DNA of 64,000 nucleotides from Rhodovulum strictum (GTDB taxonomy: Bacteria; Pseudomonadota; Alphaproteobacteria; Rhodobacterales; Rhodobacteraceae): the NCBI RefSeq assembly GCF_009649175.1, contig NZ_WJPO01000001.1:124001-188000 (forward strand), in the 5' to 3' direction. Made by a program: the position numbers and the translations under genes. This document shows, piece by piece, positions 52,807 through 61,036 of this stretch. How positions within the stretch are numbered: the stretch's first letter is position 1; every line of letters begins with the position of its first letter. The notes under the pieces were generated by a model. That model saw only the letters and a program-made list of their open reading frames with translations, ran no database searches and was not told the DNA's origin.

Positions 52807-53860
52807 CGGGCCGATCCGTCGACCAGGTGAACCCGGGACCGCAGAAGGCGACGAAGCGCAGCGTGGTCTCGCCGATGCGGATCGCGTCGCGGTCGGACAT
52901 CTCCTCGGTGCTGAGCAGCGGCTGGCCGTTCAGGCGCACGATGTTCACCTTGCCGCCCGAGCCGAGAAAGAACTTGCCCTGTTCGTCATCGAAGGCCAGC
53001 AGCGCATGGCCCGAGCGCGAGATCGAGGTGTCGCCGAAATCCAGCGCAACCGTCTGATCCGCACCGCGCCCGATCTGCGAGACGCCGTTGAACAGCGCGA
53101 AATGAGCGCCGCGGCCGGGGCCGTCGATGACCACCAGCCAGCCGACGGGAAAGCCGGGCATGGTTGCGGCCGACGGGGACGGGGCCGCGTCCCGGGCAAA
53201 GGGGTCCACCGCCGGATCCTCGACCTGGCCGAAGCCCAGAAGCCGCGTGCGCGCGCGCCCCGTTCCGGGGCCTGCGCGGCCCGCAGCGGGTGGCGGGGCC
53301 TCGAAGGCAGGGGGCGTTTCCTGCCGTTGGGCCTGCGCCGGGGGCATCGCGATGCGCTGCTGCGGCGCGTCCTCGAACGGCTCGGGCGCGTCGGCCAGGG
53401 TGCGGGTGGGCGCGGGATCGGCGGGGGCGGTCTGCGGCCATGGCTGCCGCCTTGCCACTCCATCGGCGGCCGGGGCGCTGCCCTCGCCCGGAAACAGGAC
53501 CGTCCGCGTGGTGCCCGGCGCCGCATGCGCGGGTGCGGCCGATGCTGTCCCCTCGGCCACGCGCCGGGCAAGGGCCATGGCCTCGTCCCCGGCCGGAAAA
53601 TCCGCGATCTCGTCGAAATCGTCATCGTCAAGGTCGACCTGCGGATCGAAGTCAAGCTCGCTCAGCCGGTCGCGAAAGGCTTCGGCCTCCCGCGCTGTCG
53701 GGTGGATCGCCCGTGTCATGGCCCGGGATGCCGGGCGCGGGTCCGGATCGACCTCCAGCGGCTCGGGGGCGCTGCGGCGAAGCGGCGGAAAAGGCTCGAC
53801 ATAATCGTTGAAGTCGTCGGCGCCCGGTTTGTCGCCGCCTCTGCGTTTGAGGAATTTCAT
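52790..53860 (-). CDS. FHA-domain phosphothreonine-reader protein
   Basis: 356 residues. The C-terminal FHA domain (about 240-345) has VSQIGRGADQTVALDFGDTS with the phosphate-binding ISRSGHALL and the later LNGQPL loop. The first 235 residues are a long, acidic, Pro/Ala-rich disordered region containing many Thr/Ser, a likely substrate of the adjacent kinase. It starts with a basic MKFLKRRGG. It lies 47 bases after the kinase gene. Confidence 0.88.
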   Translation of the reverse strand: MKFLKRRGGDKPGADDFNDYVEPFPPLRRSAPEPLEVDPDPRPASRAMTRAIHPTAREAEAFRDRLSELDFDPQVDLDDDDFDEIADFPAGDEAMALARRVAEGTASAAPAHAAPGTTRTVLFPGEGSAPAADGVARRQPWPQTAPADPAPTRTLADAPEPFEDAPQQRIAMPPAQAQRQETPPAFEAPPPAAGRAGPGTGRARTRLLGFGQVEDPAVDPFARDAAPSPSAATMPGFPVGWLVVIDGPGRGAHFALFNGVSQIGRGADQTVALDFGDTSISRSGHALLAFDDEQGKFFLGSGGKVNIVRLNGQPLLSTEEMSDRDAIRIGETTLRFVAFCGPGFTWSTDRPDANGG

Positions 53861-53907
53861 GCCTCTGCCTTCCGTGCTTGTCCTTGCTGCGGTCTTGGCC
53901 GGTCCGG

Positions 53908-55188
53908 TTACGGCCGTGCGGTCAGTCTGCGGGCGAGCCCGAGCAGCGCCCCGATCCCGCCGAGCCGGGCACCGCGCGCGCGGCGCGGCGCCTCGCGCGG
54001 CGAGACGGCTTCGGCCTCGGCGATGCCGGGATCGGCGCCGGTCGCGTCCTCGTCCTCGTCGTCGTCATAAAGCGATTGCCAGGTAAAGGCGGGCTTGCGC
54101 TCGGGCGGTTTCGGCGGCTCGGGGATGCGCGACCTTTCCGTGTGCTCGGTTCGCATCCGGGCCTCCATCACCGCGCGGTTGGTCTCCTCGACCAGCCGCG
54201 AGATCGAGACCATCACCTCCTCGTCCATCGGCAGGATGCGCCCTTCGGCCGCCTGCCGCGGGCCTGTCTCGATCATCGCCAGCCATTCATGCGCCGATTG
54301 CGGCCGCTCTTTCGGCACGACATTCATTGCCGTGTCGATAGCGCCCAGAAAGTCCGGCGCATAGCCCGGCACCCGGCCCCTCAGCGGGTGGTAGGGGTCG
54401 GGCTCGTTCGCGGCCAGCGCGGCCATGCGCTGCTGGCTGTCGGGCGGCGCCACCCCGGCGATCAGGTGGTAGAAGGTGGCCGCCAGCGCATAGAGATCAC
54501 TGGGCGGACCCTGCCGGATGCCTGCAACGTAGAATTCCTGCGGCGAGTAGCCGTCCTTGACCACCTGAAGACGCGACAGAACCCGGCTGCTGCGCGTGGC
54601 CCGTTCCCGTGCCGCGCCGAAATCTATCAGGACCGGGTTGCCGCTCAGGTCGATCAGGATGTTGTCGGGCGAGATGTCGCGGTGCAGAAGGCTCTGGTCA
54701 TGGACGAAGGCAACGGCGTCCAGCACCTTGATCAGGATATCGCGGATCGTGTCGGGCGAGGGTGTCTCGCGCGGATCCTCGATGATCTCCAGCAGGCTTT
54801 TGCCCTTGATGTAGTCAAGCGCCATATAGGCGGTGGTGTTGTCCGAGAATACCTGATGGACGCCGACGATCCCCGGATGGTTCAGCCGTGCCAGCCGCCG
54901 CGCCTCGTCGATGAAATGCTGGACGATCGAGTGGAATTCCTGGCTGCAACTGCGCGAGCGTGCATGCACGTCCTGCCCCGTGCGCATGCACAGCGCCTCG
55001 GGAAAGCATTCCTTGATGACCACGATACGATCGAGGCTGTCGCGCGCCAGATAGGTCAGGCCGAACCCGCCGGAGTTCAGGAACCGCTCGATCCGGTACT
55101 GGCCGTGCAGAAGCTCGGTGCCGGGCTGCAATTCCTCTGCCGGGACGTCCGGGGGCAGGGGAAACCTGATGTCTGGCACTGCGTTCAT
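53908..55188 (-). CDS. Eukaryotic-type serine/threonine protein kinase
   Basis: 426 residues. Kinase motifs are intact: glycine loop NSGGFG (38-43), Lys59 in VIKE, catalytic HRDISPDN (Asp171, Asn176) and DFGAA (Asp189). The HRDISPDN form with an APE-like segment (SPQEFY) is common in bacterial kinases linked to FHA/PP2C modules. After the kinase domain (to about 310) there is an acidic linker (LYDDDEDEDATGA) and a basic amphipathic C-terminus (ARLGGIGALLGLARRLTARP); there is no sensor domain or transmembrane helix. First gene of the block. Confidence 0.93.
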   Translation of the reverse strand: MNAVPDIRFPLPPDVPAEELQPGTELLHGQYRIERFLNSGGFGLTYLARDSLDRIVVIKECFPEALCMRTGQDVHARSRSCSQEFHSIVQHFIDEARRLARLNHPGIVGVHQVFSDNTTAYMALDYIKGKSLLEIIEDPRETPSPDTIRDILIKVLDAVAFVHDQSLLHRDISPDNILIDLSGNPVLIDFGAARERATRSSRVLSRLQVVKDGYSPQEFYVAGIRQGPPSDLYALAATFYHLIAGVAPPDSQQRMAALAANEPDPYHPLRGRVPGYAPDFLGAIDTAMNVVPKERPQSAHEWLAMIETGPRQAAEGRILPMDEEVMVSISRLVEETNRAVMEARMRTEHTERSRIPEPPKPPERKPAFTWQSLYDDDEDEDATGADPGIAEAEAVSPREAPRRARGARLGGIGALLGLARRLTARP

Positions 55189-55512
55189 CTGGCGATCTGG
55201 CTTCGCGATTCGGGGTCCAACGGGGCGGCAGGCACCCTGCCTTTACGGGTGTGCTCGGAGTGTTCCCGATAAGCTGGACCAAAACATGGCTCCGGCCCCG
55301 GCAATTGCGGCGAAAACCCGGCAAACGCGCGGAGCTTTCGCAGCGTCCGCGGTGCCAAAGCCCCGCAAGTCGCCGGACGGGTGCGCATTTCGCGACGATG
55401 GGCGCGGTTTGGGGCGGGGAACCGGGCGATCCGCCCAATTCCGGCGTCGCAACGCGGCCGACCCTGTGCGCGGTGGTTGTTTTCCGGCCCCCTCGGTCTT
55501 ACCTTCCGGCGC
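55189..55512. other. Divergent intergenic region, kinase block versus EEP gene
   Basis: 324 bases without a convincing gene. A small perfect hairpin, GGCAGG-CAC-CCTGCC (55227-55241), would be in the kinase leader. No clear sigma-70 promoter is visible on either strand; an ECF-like pair GGAAC ... CGTAA occurs on the minus strand but with a spacing that is too short. Control of the kinase block therefore remains undefined. Confidence 0.5.
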
Positions 55513-56262
55513 ATGACGCCCGCCCCCCGCCTGCCAATGCCGCCCCGGACCGACGCGCAGGCGCTGCCGCTGCGCGTGGCCAGCTACAACATCCGCAAGG
55601 CCGTCGGGCTTGACTGGAAGCGCGATGCGCCGCGGGTGATTGACGTGATCAACGAGATCGGCGCCGACGCGGTCGTGCTGCAAGAGGCCGACAAGCGCCT
55701 CGGCGACCGGCCCGCGGCGCTGCCGCGCGCGCTGATCGAGCGCGAGACCGATCTGGTCGTCGTCGATCTGGCCGCGAACGATGTCAGCCTTGGCTGGCAT
55801 GGCAACGCGGTGCTGGTGCGCCGCGGCACCACAATCATGGCCTCCGAGCGGATCACCCTGCCGGGGCTGGAGCCGCGCGGCGCGGTCATGGTGCGGATCG
55901 GCTGCAATGACGGGCGGGCGATCACGCTGGTCGGCGTGCATCTGGCGCTGCTCAGGCGCTGGCGGCGGCGCCAGCTCGAAACCATCGGCGCGCGGTTTTG
56001 CGAGGATGAAAGCGCGCGCACCGTGATCCTGGGCGATTTCAACGAATGGTCCGAGGATCGCGGCTTCGAGCCGCTGGCGGGCCGCTTCCGGGTCGTCGCA
56101 CCCGGCAAGACCTATCACGCCAGCCGCCCGCGTGCCGGGCTTGACCGGATCGCGCATGGGCGCGGGCTGACGCTGGCTGCGGCGGGGGTCCATGAAAGCC
56201 CGCGCGCGCGGGTCAGTTCCGATCACCTGCCGATCTGGGCCGACATGGCGGCGGCTGGCTGA
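55513..56262 (+). CDS. Endonuclease/exonuclease/phosphatase (EEP) family protein
   Basis: 249-residue hydrolase of the EEP fold: RVASYNIRKAVGLDW, LQEADKR, GNAVLVRR, GVHLALLRRWRRRQL, ILGDFNEW and the terminal SSDHLPIWADM give all catalytic Asn/Glu/His/Asp positions. No signal peptide, so cytoplasmic. Such proteins next to a cardiolipin-synthase-like gene usually act on lipid or phosphate esters rather than DNA; substrate unknown. ATG 55513 is used because the family similarity starts shortly after. Confidence 0.85.
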   Translation: MTPAPRLPMPPRTDAQALPLRVASYNIRKAVGLDWKRDAPRVIDVINEIGADAVVLQEADKRLGDRPAALPRALIERETDLVVVDLAANDVSLGWHGNAVLVRRGTTIMASERITLPGLEPRGAVMVRIGCNDGRAITLVGVHLALLRRWRRRQLETIGARFCEDESARTVILGDFNEWSEDRGFEPLAGRFRVVAPGKTYHASRPRAGLDRIAHGRGLTLAAAGVHESPRARVSSDHLPIWADMAAAG

Positions 56263-56319
56263 GCCCCCCGCGACCACCCTGCGCTTGCCTTCCGCGCCGG
56301 GCAGGGACAGCATCATCCC

Positions 56320-57741
56320 ATGCTGGAGGTTCTCATCCCCGTCCTTGTGCTGACGCTCGAGGCCGCGGCGATCTGGGCGGCCTTTCGGGCGATCCGGATC
56401 TCGCGCACACCGCAGGGTGCGGTGGGCTGGGTGGTTTTCCTGATCGCTGCCCCCTATCTGGCGCTGCCCATCTTCCTTTTTCTCGGCCATTGGCGGCTGC
56501 CGGGCTACGTGACCGCGCGGCGATCCTCGCAAACCTCGATCGCGGCGCTGCCCGATTTCGACCCGGCCAGCCGCGCCGACGCCTCGGCCCTGCCCGAGGG
56601 GCTGCGCCGCCCGCTGGCGGGCTTCGAGGCGATCGCGGGGCTGCATGCGGTTTCGGGCAACGGGGTGCGGCTGCTGGTCGACGGGCCTGCGACCTATGCG
56701 GCGATCTTCGCGGCCATCGACCGGGCCGAACGCTTCGTGCTGGTGCAGACCTATATCCTGCGCGACGACGACCTGGGCCGCGACTTGCAGCGCCGGCTGA
56801 TCGCGCGGGCGCAGGCGGGCTGCAAGGTGCGGCTGCTTTACGATGCGCTGGGCAGCCACCGCCTGCCCGCAGCCTATGGCGCCGCGCTGCGCGAGGCCGG
56901 TGTGGTCGTGGCCGATTTCCACTCGCTGCGCCGTCCGCACAGCCGGTTCCAGGTGAATTTCCGCAACCACCGCAAGATCGTCGTGGTGGACGGGCGCGAG
57001 GGCTTTCTGGGCGGGCACAATGTCGGGGACGAATATGTGGGGCGGGACGCGCGCATCGGGCGCTGGCGCGATACCCATCTGGCGCTGTCGGGGCCTGCCG
57101 TCGCCCAGTTGCAACTGATCTTCGCCGAGGACTGGTTCTGGGCCACCGAGGAACGTCTGGATCTCGACTGGCAGCCCCCCGCGGCGGCGCAGGATCTGGA
57201 CGTTCTGGTGGTCGCACCCGGTCCCGCCGATCGGCTGGAGACCGGAAGCCTGTATTTCTGCAACGCGATCCATGCCGCGCAGCACCGCATCTGGATCGCC
57301 TCGCCCTATTTCGTGCCCGATACCGACATCCTGTCCGCGCTGTCGCTGGCCGCGCTGCGCGGGGTGGATGTGCGCATCCTCGTCGCGGCCCGGCGCGATC
57401 ACTGGCTGGTCTGGCTGGCTGCCTTCGCCTATTTCGACGAGATGCTGGATGCCGGGGTGGGCATTTTCCGCTACACCGACGGTTTCATGCACCAGAAGGT
57501 TCTGGTGGTGGACGAGGCGATGGCCTCGGTCGGCACGGTCAATCTCGACAACCGGTCCTGCCGACTGAATTTCGAGGTGACGGCGCTGGTCTTCGACCGC
57601 GATTTCGCGCGCACCGTCGCCGACATGCTGAGCGCCGATTTCGCCCGCAGCCAACCCCACACAACCCGGCTGGATGACGCGCCGAACCTGTTGCGCCGCA
57701 GCGGCGCGCGGGTGGCGCGGCTGTTCGCGCCGATCCTCTGA
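56320..57741 (+). CDS. Cardiolipin-synthase-like phospholipase D protein
   Basis: 473 residues with two N-terminal membrane helices followed by two PLD domains. Both HKD motifs are intact: HRKIVVVDG (His217) and HQKVLVVDE (His391). The layout matches bacterial Cls enzymes that join two phosphatidylglycerols into cardiolipin at the inner membrane. It follows the EEP gene by 57 bases on the same strand and is probably co-transcribed. Confidence 0.9.
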   Translation: MLEVLIPVLVLTLEAAAIWAAFRAIRISRTPQGAVGWVVFLIAAPYLALPIFLFLGHWRLPGYVTARRSSQTSIAALPDFDPASRADASALPEGLRRPLAGFEAIAGLHAVSGNGVRLLVDGPATYAAIFAAIDRAERFVLVQTYILRDDDLGRDLQRRLIARAQAGCKVRLLYDALGSHRLPAAYGAALREAGVVVADFHSLRRPHSRFQVNFRNHRKIVVVDGREGFLGGHNVGDEYVGRDARIGRWRDTHLALSGPAVAQLQLIFAEDWFWATEERLDLDWQPPAAAQDLDVLVVAPGPADRLETGSLYFCNAIHAAQHRIWIASPYFVPDTDILSALSLAALRGVDVRILVAARRDHWLVWLAAFAYFDEMLDAGVGIFRYTDGFMHQKVLVVDEAMASVGTVNLDNRSCRLNFEVTALVFDRDFARTVADMLSADFARSQPHTTRLDDAPNLLRRSGARVARLFAPIL

Positions 57742-57908
57742 GCGCACCGCCGCGCCCCTGCCTTGCCGCGCCCCTGCGCGGGGCCTAGGATCGCTGCCAT
57801 GGGGGGCTGGCCGGTCGCCTGATCGGTGGCGCGGTGATCCGGCGGCCGTCGCGCACCGGAAACCGGCTGCCAGCGGGCGCGGCGGCTGCAAGCGGAGGGA
57901 CCGGGGCG

Positions 57909-59108
57909 ATGCCGGACAGGGCAGGGGGCAAGGCAGGAGCGGGCGAGGTCTTTGCCGTATTCCTGAAACTCGGGCTGACCTCTTTCGGCGGGCCCATCGC
58001 GCATCTGGGTTACTTCCGCGACGAACTGGTGACGCGGCGGCGCTGGCTGTCCGATGCCGCCTATGCCGATCTTGTCGCGCTGTGCCAGTTCCTGCCCGGC
58101 CCGGCCTCGTCGCAGGCGGGCTTTGCGCTGGGGCTGATGCGGGCGGGATGGCGCGGGGCGCTGGCGGCCTTTGCCGCCTTCACGCTGCCTTCGGCGCTGA
58201 TCCTTCTGGTCTTTGCGATGACCGCCGCCGCGATAGCGGGACCGGTCGGGACCGGTGCGCTGGCCGGGCTCAAGATCGTTGCCGTGGCCATCGTGGCACA
58301 GGCTGTCTGGGGCATGGCGCGCACGCTCTGCCCCGACCGCGCGCGCGCGGCCATTGCCCTGGGGGCGGTCGTTCTGCTGGCCTTCGTGCCGGGCGCATGG
58401 GGCATGGTGGGGGCCATCGCGCTGGGCGCGCTGGCCGGGCTGGTGCTGGGGCCTGGTGCGGGCGGCGCGGTCGGCGGTCCGGTCGCGATGCCCGTCTCGC
58501 GCCGCGCGGCCCTTGCTGCGCTGGGCGCGTTCGTGGCGCTTCTGGTGCTGTTGCCGCTTGTGGCGGGATTTTCCCCGGTGCTGGCGCTTGTCGACAGCTT
58601 CTACCGCGCGGGCGCGCTGGTCTTCGGGGGCGGGCATGTGGTGTTGCCGCTGTTGCAGGCCGAACTGGTCGGTCCCGGCCATGTCTCGCAAGAGGCGTTC
58701 CTGGCGGGCTATGGCGCGGCGCAGGCGGTGCCCGGGCCGCTGTTCACATTCGCGGCCTACCTGGGCGCGGTGCAGGGGCAGGGGCCGGGCGGCGTCCTGG
58801 GCGCGGCGCTGGCGCTGGCCGCGATCTTCCTGCCGGGCTTTCTGATCCTGACCGGGGTTCTGCCCTTCTGGGACCGGTTCCGCGCCATGGCGCGGGCGCA
58901 ATCGCTGATGCGCGGGGCGAATGCGGCGGTTGTCGGCATCCTGGGGGCGGCGCTTTATGCGCCGGTCTTCACCGGCGCCATCGGCGACATGCGGGATTTC
59001 GCGCTTGCGCTGGCCTGTTTCCTGGCGCTCATGCTGTGGCGGGCGCCGCCCTGGGCGGTGGTGATCCTGGCCGCATCGGGGGGCGCGGGGCTTGCCCTGA
59101 TCGGCTAG
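57909..59108 (+). CDS. chrA: Chromate transporter ChrA, long chain
   Basis: 399-residue membrane protein made of two homologous CHR halves: KLGLTSFGGPIAHLGYFRDE opens the first and RAGALVFGGGHVVLPLLQAE the second, each followed by a PGP motif (LPGPASSQAG and VPGPLFTFAA). Family members export chromate, though natural substrates may differ. ATG 57909 with GGAGG upstream is preferred over the longer frame. Convergent with the SLC13 gene. Confidence 0.9.
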   Translation: MPDRAGGKAGAGEVFAVFLKLGLTSFGGPIAHLGYFRDELVTRRRWLSDAAYADLVALCQFLPGPASSQAGFALGLMRAGWRGALAAFAAFTLPSALILLVFAMTAAAIAGPVGTGALAGLKIVAVAIVAQAVWGMARTLCPDRARAAIALGAVVLLAFVPGAWGMVGAIALGALAGLVLGPGAGGAVGGPVAMPVSRRAALAALGAFVALLVLLPLVAGFSPVLALVDSFYRAGALVFGGGHVVLPLLQAELVGPGHVSQEAFLAGYGAAQAVPGPLFTFAAYLGAVQGQGPGGVLGAALALAAIFLPGFLILTGVLPFWDRFRAMARAQSLMRGANAAVVGILGAALYAPVFTGAIGDMRDFALALACFLALMLWRAPPWAVVILAASGGAGLALIG

Positions 59109-59129
59109 GCGCGCGCGCGCCGCCGGGCG

Positions 59130-60905
59130 TCAGAACGGGAAGAACAGCGGGATGACCAGCACCGCGATCACGGCGAAGATCACGTTCAGCGGCAGACCGA
59201 CCTTGATGAAATCGCTGAACTTGTAGCCGCCTGCGCCATAGACGAAGGTGTTGGTCTGATAGCCGATGGGCGTGGCGAAACTGGCCGAGGCGGCGAACAT
59301 CACCGCCAGGATGAAGGGCCGCGGATCAAGCCCCAGCTCGACCGCGAGCGCGATTACGATGGGCCCGATCAGCACCGCCACGGCATTGTTCGACACCATT
59401 TCGGTCAGGGCACTTGTCAGCACATAGACCACGGCCAGGATCGCCAGCGGCCCGAGGCCGCCAACCGCCAAGACCGCATTCTCGACGATCACCCGTGCCG
59501 TGCCGGTCGTTTCCAGCCCCATCGACAACCCCAGCATGCCGAAGATCAGGAAAAGGATGCGCCAGTCGATGGCGTCGAACGCCTCTTCCGGGTCGACGCA
59601 GCGGGTCATCATCACGATCACCGCGCCGATCACCGCCAGCCCGGCAATATCCATCACGTTCAACGCCGCCAGTCCCATCACGCCCAGGATCGTGGCAATG
59701 GCGATCGGCGCCTTCGCGCGGCGCGTGGCGCGTTCGGACGGGGCCGAAAGGTTGATGATGCCGCCATCCTCCATCAGCCGCTGGATGCCTTCGGGCGGCC
59801 CTTCCAGCAGCAGCGTGTCGGCGAATTGCAGCCGCAACTCGGGCAGATCCTGCGAGATGTTCTGTTCGGCGCGATGCACCGCCATCAGGTAGACGCCGTA
59901 TTTCCGGCGCAGCTTCAGATCCTTGATCGGCCGCCCGCGCAGATGCGATTTCGGCCCGACGCTGGCCTCCATGGTGATCGTCTGCTCGGCGGTCACCGGG
60001 GCAAGACCCTGATCGTCCATGTCGCGGAATTCGACCTGGCCGTTTTCCTTCAGTCCCAGGATCTCGCCCGTGCCGGTCTTGAGCACCACCCGGTCGCCCG
60101 GTTCCAGCGCCAGTTCATTCATCCTGCGCCGCATCGAGACCTCGCCGCGCACCACGTCCAGGATGCGCGTTTCGGCCGTGTTGAAGGGCAGATCCTTCAG
60201 CGTCTTGCCGACATATTTCGACCCCTGCGGGATCAGAAGGCGCGCCATGAACCGGCGCTTGCTTTCCTGGCCCAGAACGCTGGACAGCGACGCACGGTCC
60301 GGCAGCAGCCAGCGCCCGGCGATCACCATGTAAAGCATCCCGACCGAGGCAAAGATCAGCCCCGGCAGCGTCATCTCGAACATGGTGATCGGCGGCTGCC
60401 CGGCCTGTTCGGCCACCCCGCTCATCAGGATGTTGGTCGAGGTGCCGACCAGCGTCAGCGTGCCGCCGAAGATCGCCGCAAAGGACAGCGGGATCAGCAG
60501 CCGCGAGGGCGCCACCCCGACCGAGGCCGCCACCGAGATCATCACCGGCGTCAGCAGGATCACGACAGGTGTGTTGTTCATGAAAGCCGAGGCCGCCATC
60601 GCGCCGACCATCATCAACAACATCGCCCGCAACAGCGAACCGCGCGCCTGCCGCTTCAGGAACTCGCCCAGGATCGCCACGACGCCGGTGCGTTCGAGGG
60701 CGGCCGAGATGATGAACATCATCGCGATGGTGATCGGGGCCGAGGAACTGAACACCTTGAGAAAGTCGCGGGTCTCGAGGATCCCCGTTGCCAGAAGCGC
60801 CGCAGAAGCGCCCAGCGCCGTCACCTCGGGCGGGTAGAATTCCTTGATGAAGCTCAGGAACACCACGCCCAGCAGCACCAGGACAAATATCTGCTCAAGG
60901 CCCAT
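59130..60905 (-). CDS. SLC13/DASS-type anion transporter with two TrkA-C domains
   Basis: 591-residue inner-membrane transporter. Two hydrophobic halves carry the DASS signatures FMNNTPVVILLTPV with GTSTNILMSG, and SNNAVAVLIGP with ASFATPIGYQTN. Between them, about residues 205-400, are two RCK_C/TrkA-C domains (LPFNTAETRILDVVRGEVSM and the region after LKLRRKYGVYLMAVHR), as in SLC13-like sulfate or dicarboxylate permeases. Substrate uncertain. Start ATG 60905. Confidence 0.88.
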   Translation of the reverse strand: MGLEQIFVLVLLGVVFLSFIKEFYPPEVTALGASAALLATGILETRDFLKVFSSSAPITIAMMFIISAALERTGVVAILGEFLKRQARGSLLRAMLLMMVGAMAASAFMNNTPVVILLTPVMISVAASVGVAPSRLLIPLSFAAIFGGTLTLVGTSTNILMSGVAEQAGQPPITMFEMTLPGLIFASVGMLYMVIAGRWLLPDRASLSSVLGQESKRRFMARLLIPQGSKYVGKTLKDLPFNTAETRILDVVRGEVSMRRRMNELALEPGDRVVLKTGTGEILGLKENGQVEFRDMDDQGLAPVTAEQTITMEASVGPKSHLRGRPIKDLKLRRKYGVYLMAVHRAEQNISQDLPELRLQFADTLLLEGPPEGIQRLMEDGGIINLSAPSERATRRAKAPIAIATILGVMGLAALNVMDIAGLAVIGAVIVMMTRCVDPEEAFDAIDWRILFLIFGMLGLSMGLETTGTARVIVENAVLAVGGLGPLAILAVVYVLTSALTEMVSNNAVAVLIGPIVIALAVELGLDPRPFILAVMFAASASFATPIGYQTNTFVYGAGGYKFSDFIKVGLPLNVIFAVIAVLVIPLFFPF

Positions 60906-61036
60906 GGGCGACTCACTCGTTGGCTGTGGCGATTCTGTGGCATGAACGATAAGACAGTTCGTCTTTACAATGGGGAACCGTTCCCGCCCGGCGGTTCGGG
61001 CATGGCGACCGGTTCCGCCCGGGAAATGAGCGCTGA

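Noticed and set aside
53908-55188. Reading the kinase/FHA/PP2C genes as a type VI secretion regulatory module
   Set aside because: No Tss, Hcp, VgrG or ClpV-like gene is in the window; the operon partners are GTPases instead.
22099-55290. GGAAC ... CGTAA pairs ahead of the EF-hand gene (near 22099-22122) and, on minus, ahead of the kinase gene (near 55245-55275), as ECF promoters
   Set aside because: The spacers between GGAAC and CGT are 13 and 14 bases, shorter than the 16-17 usual for ECF promoters, and short matches are expected by chance.
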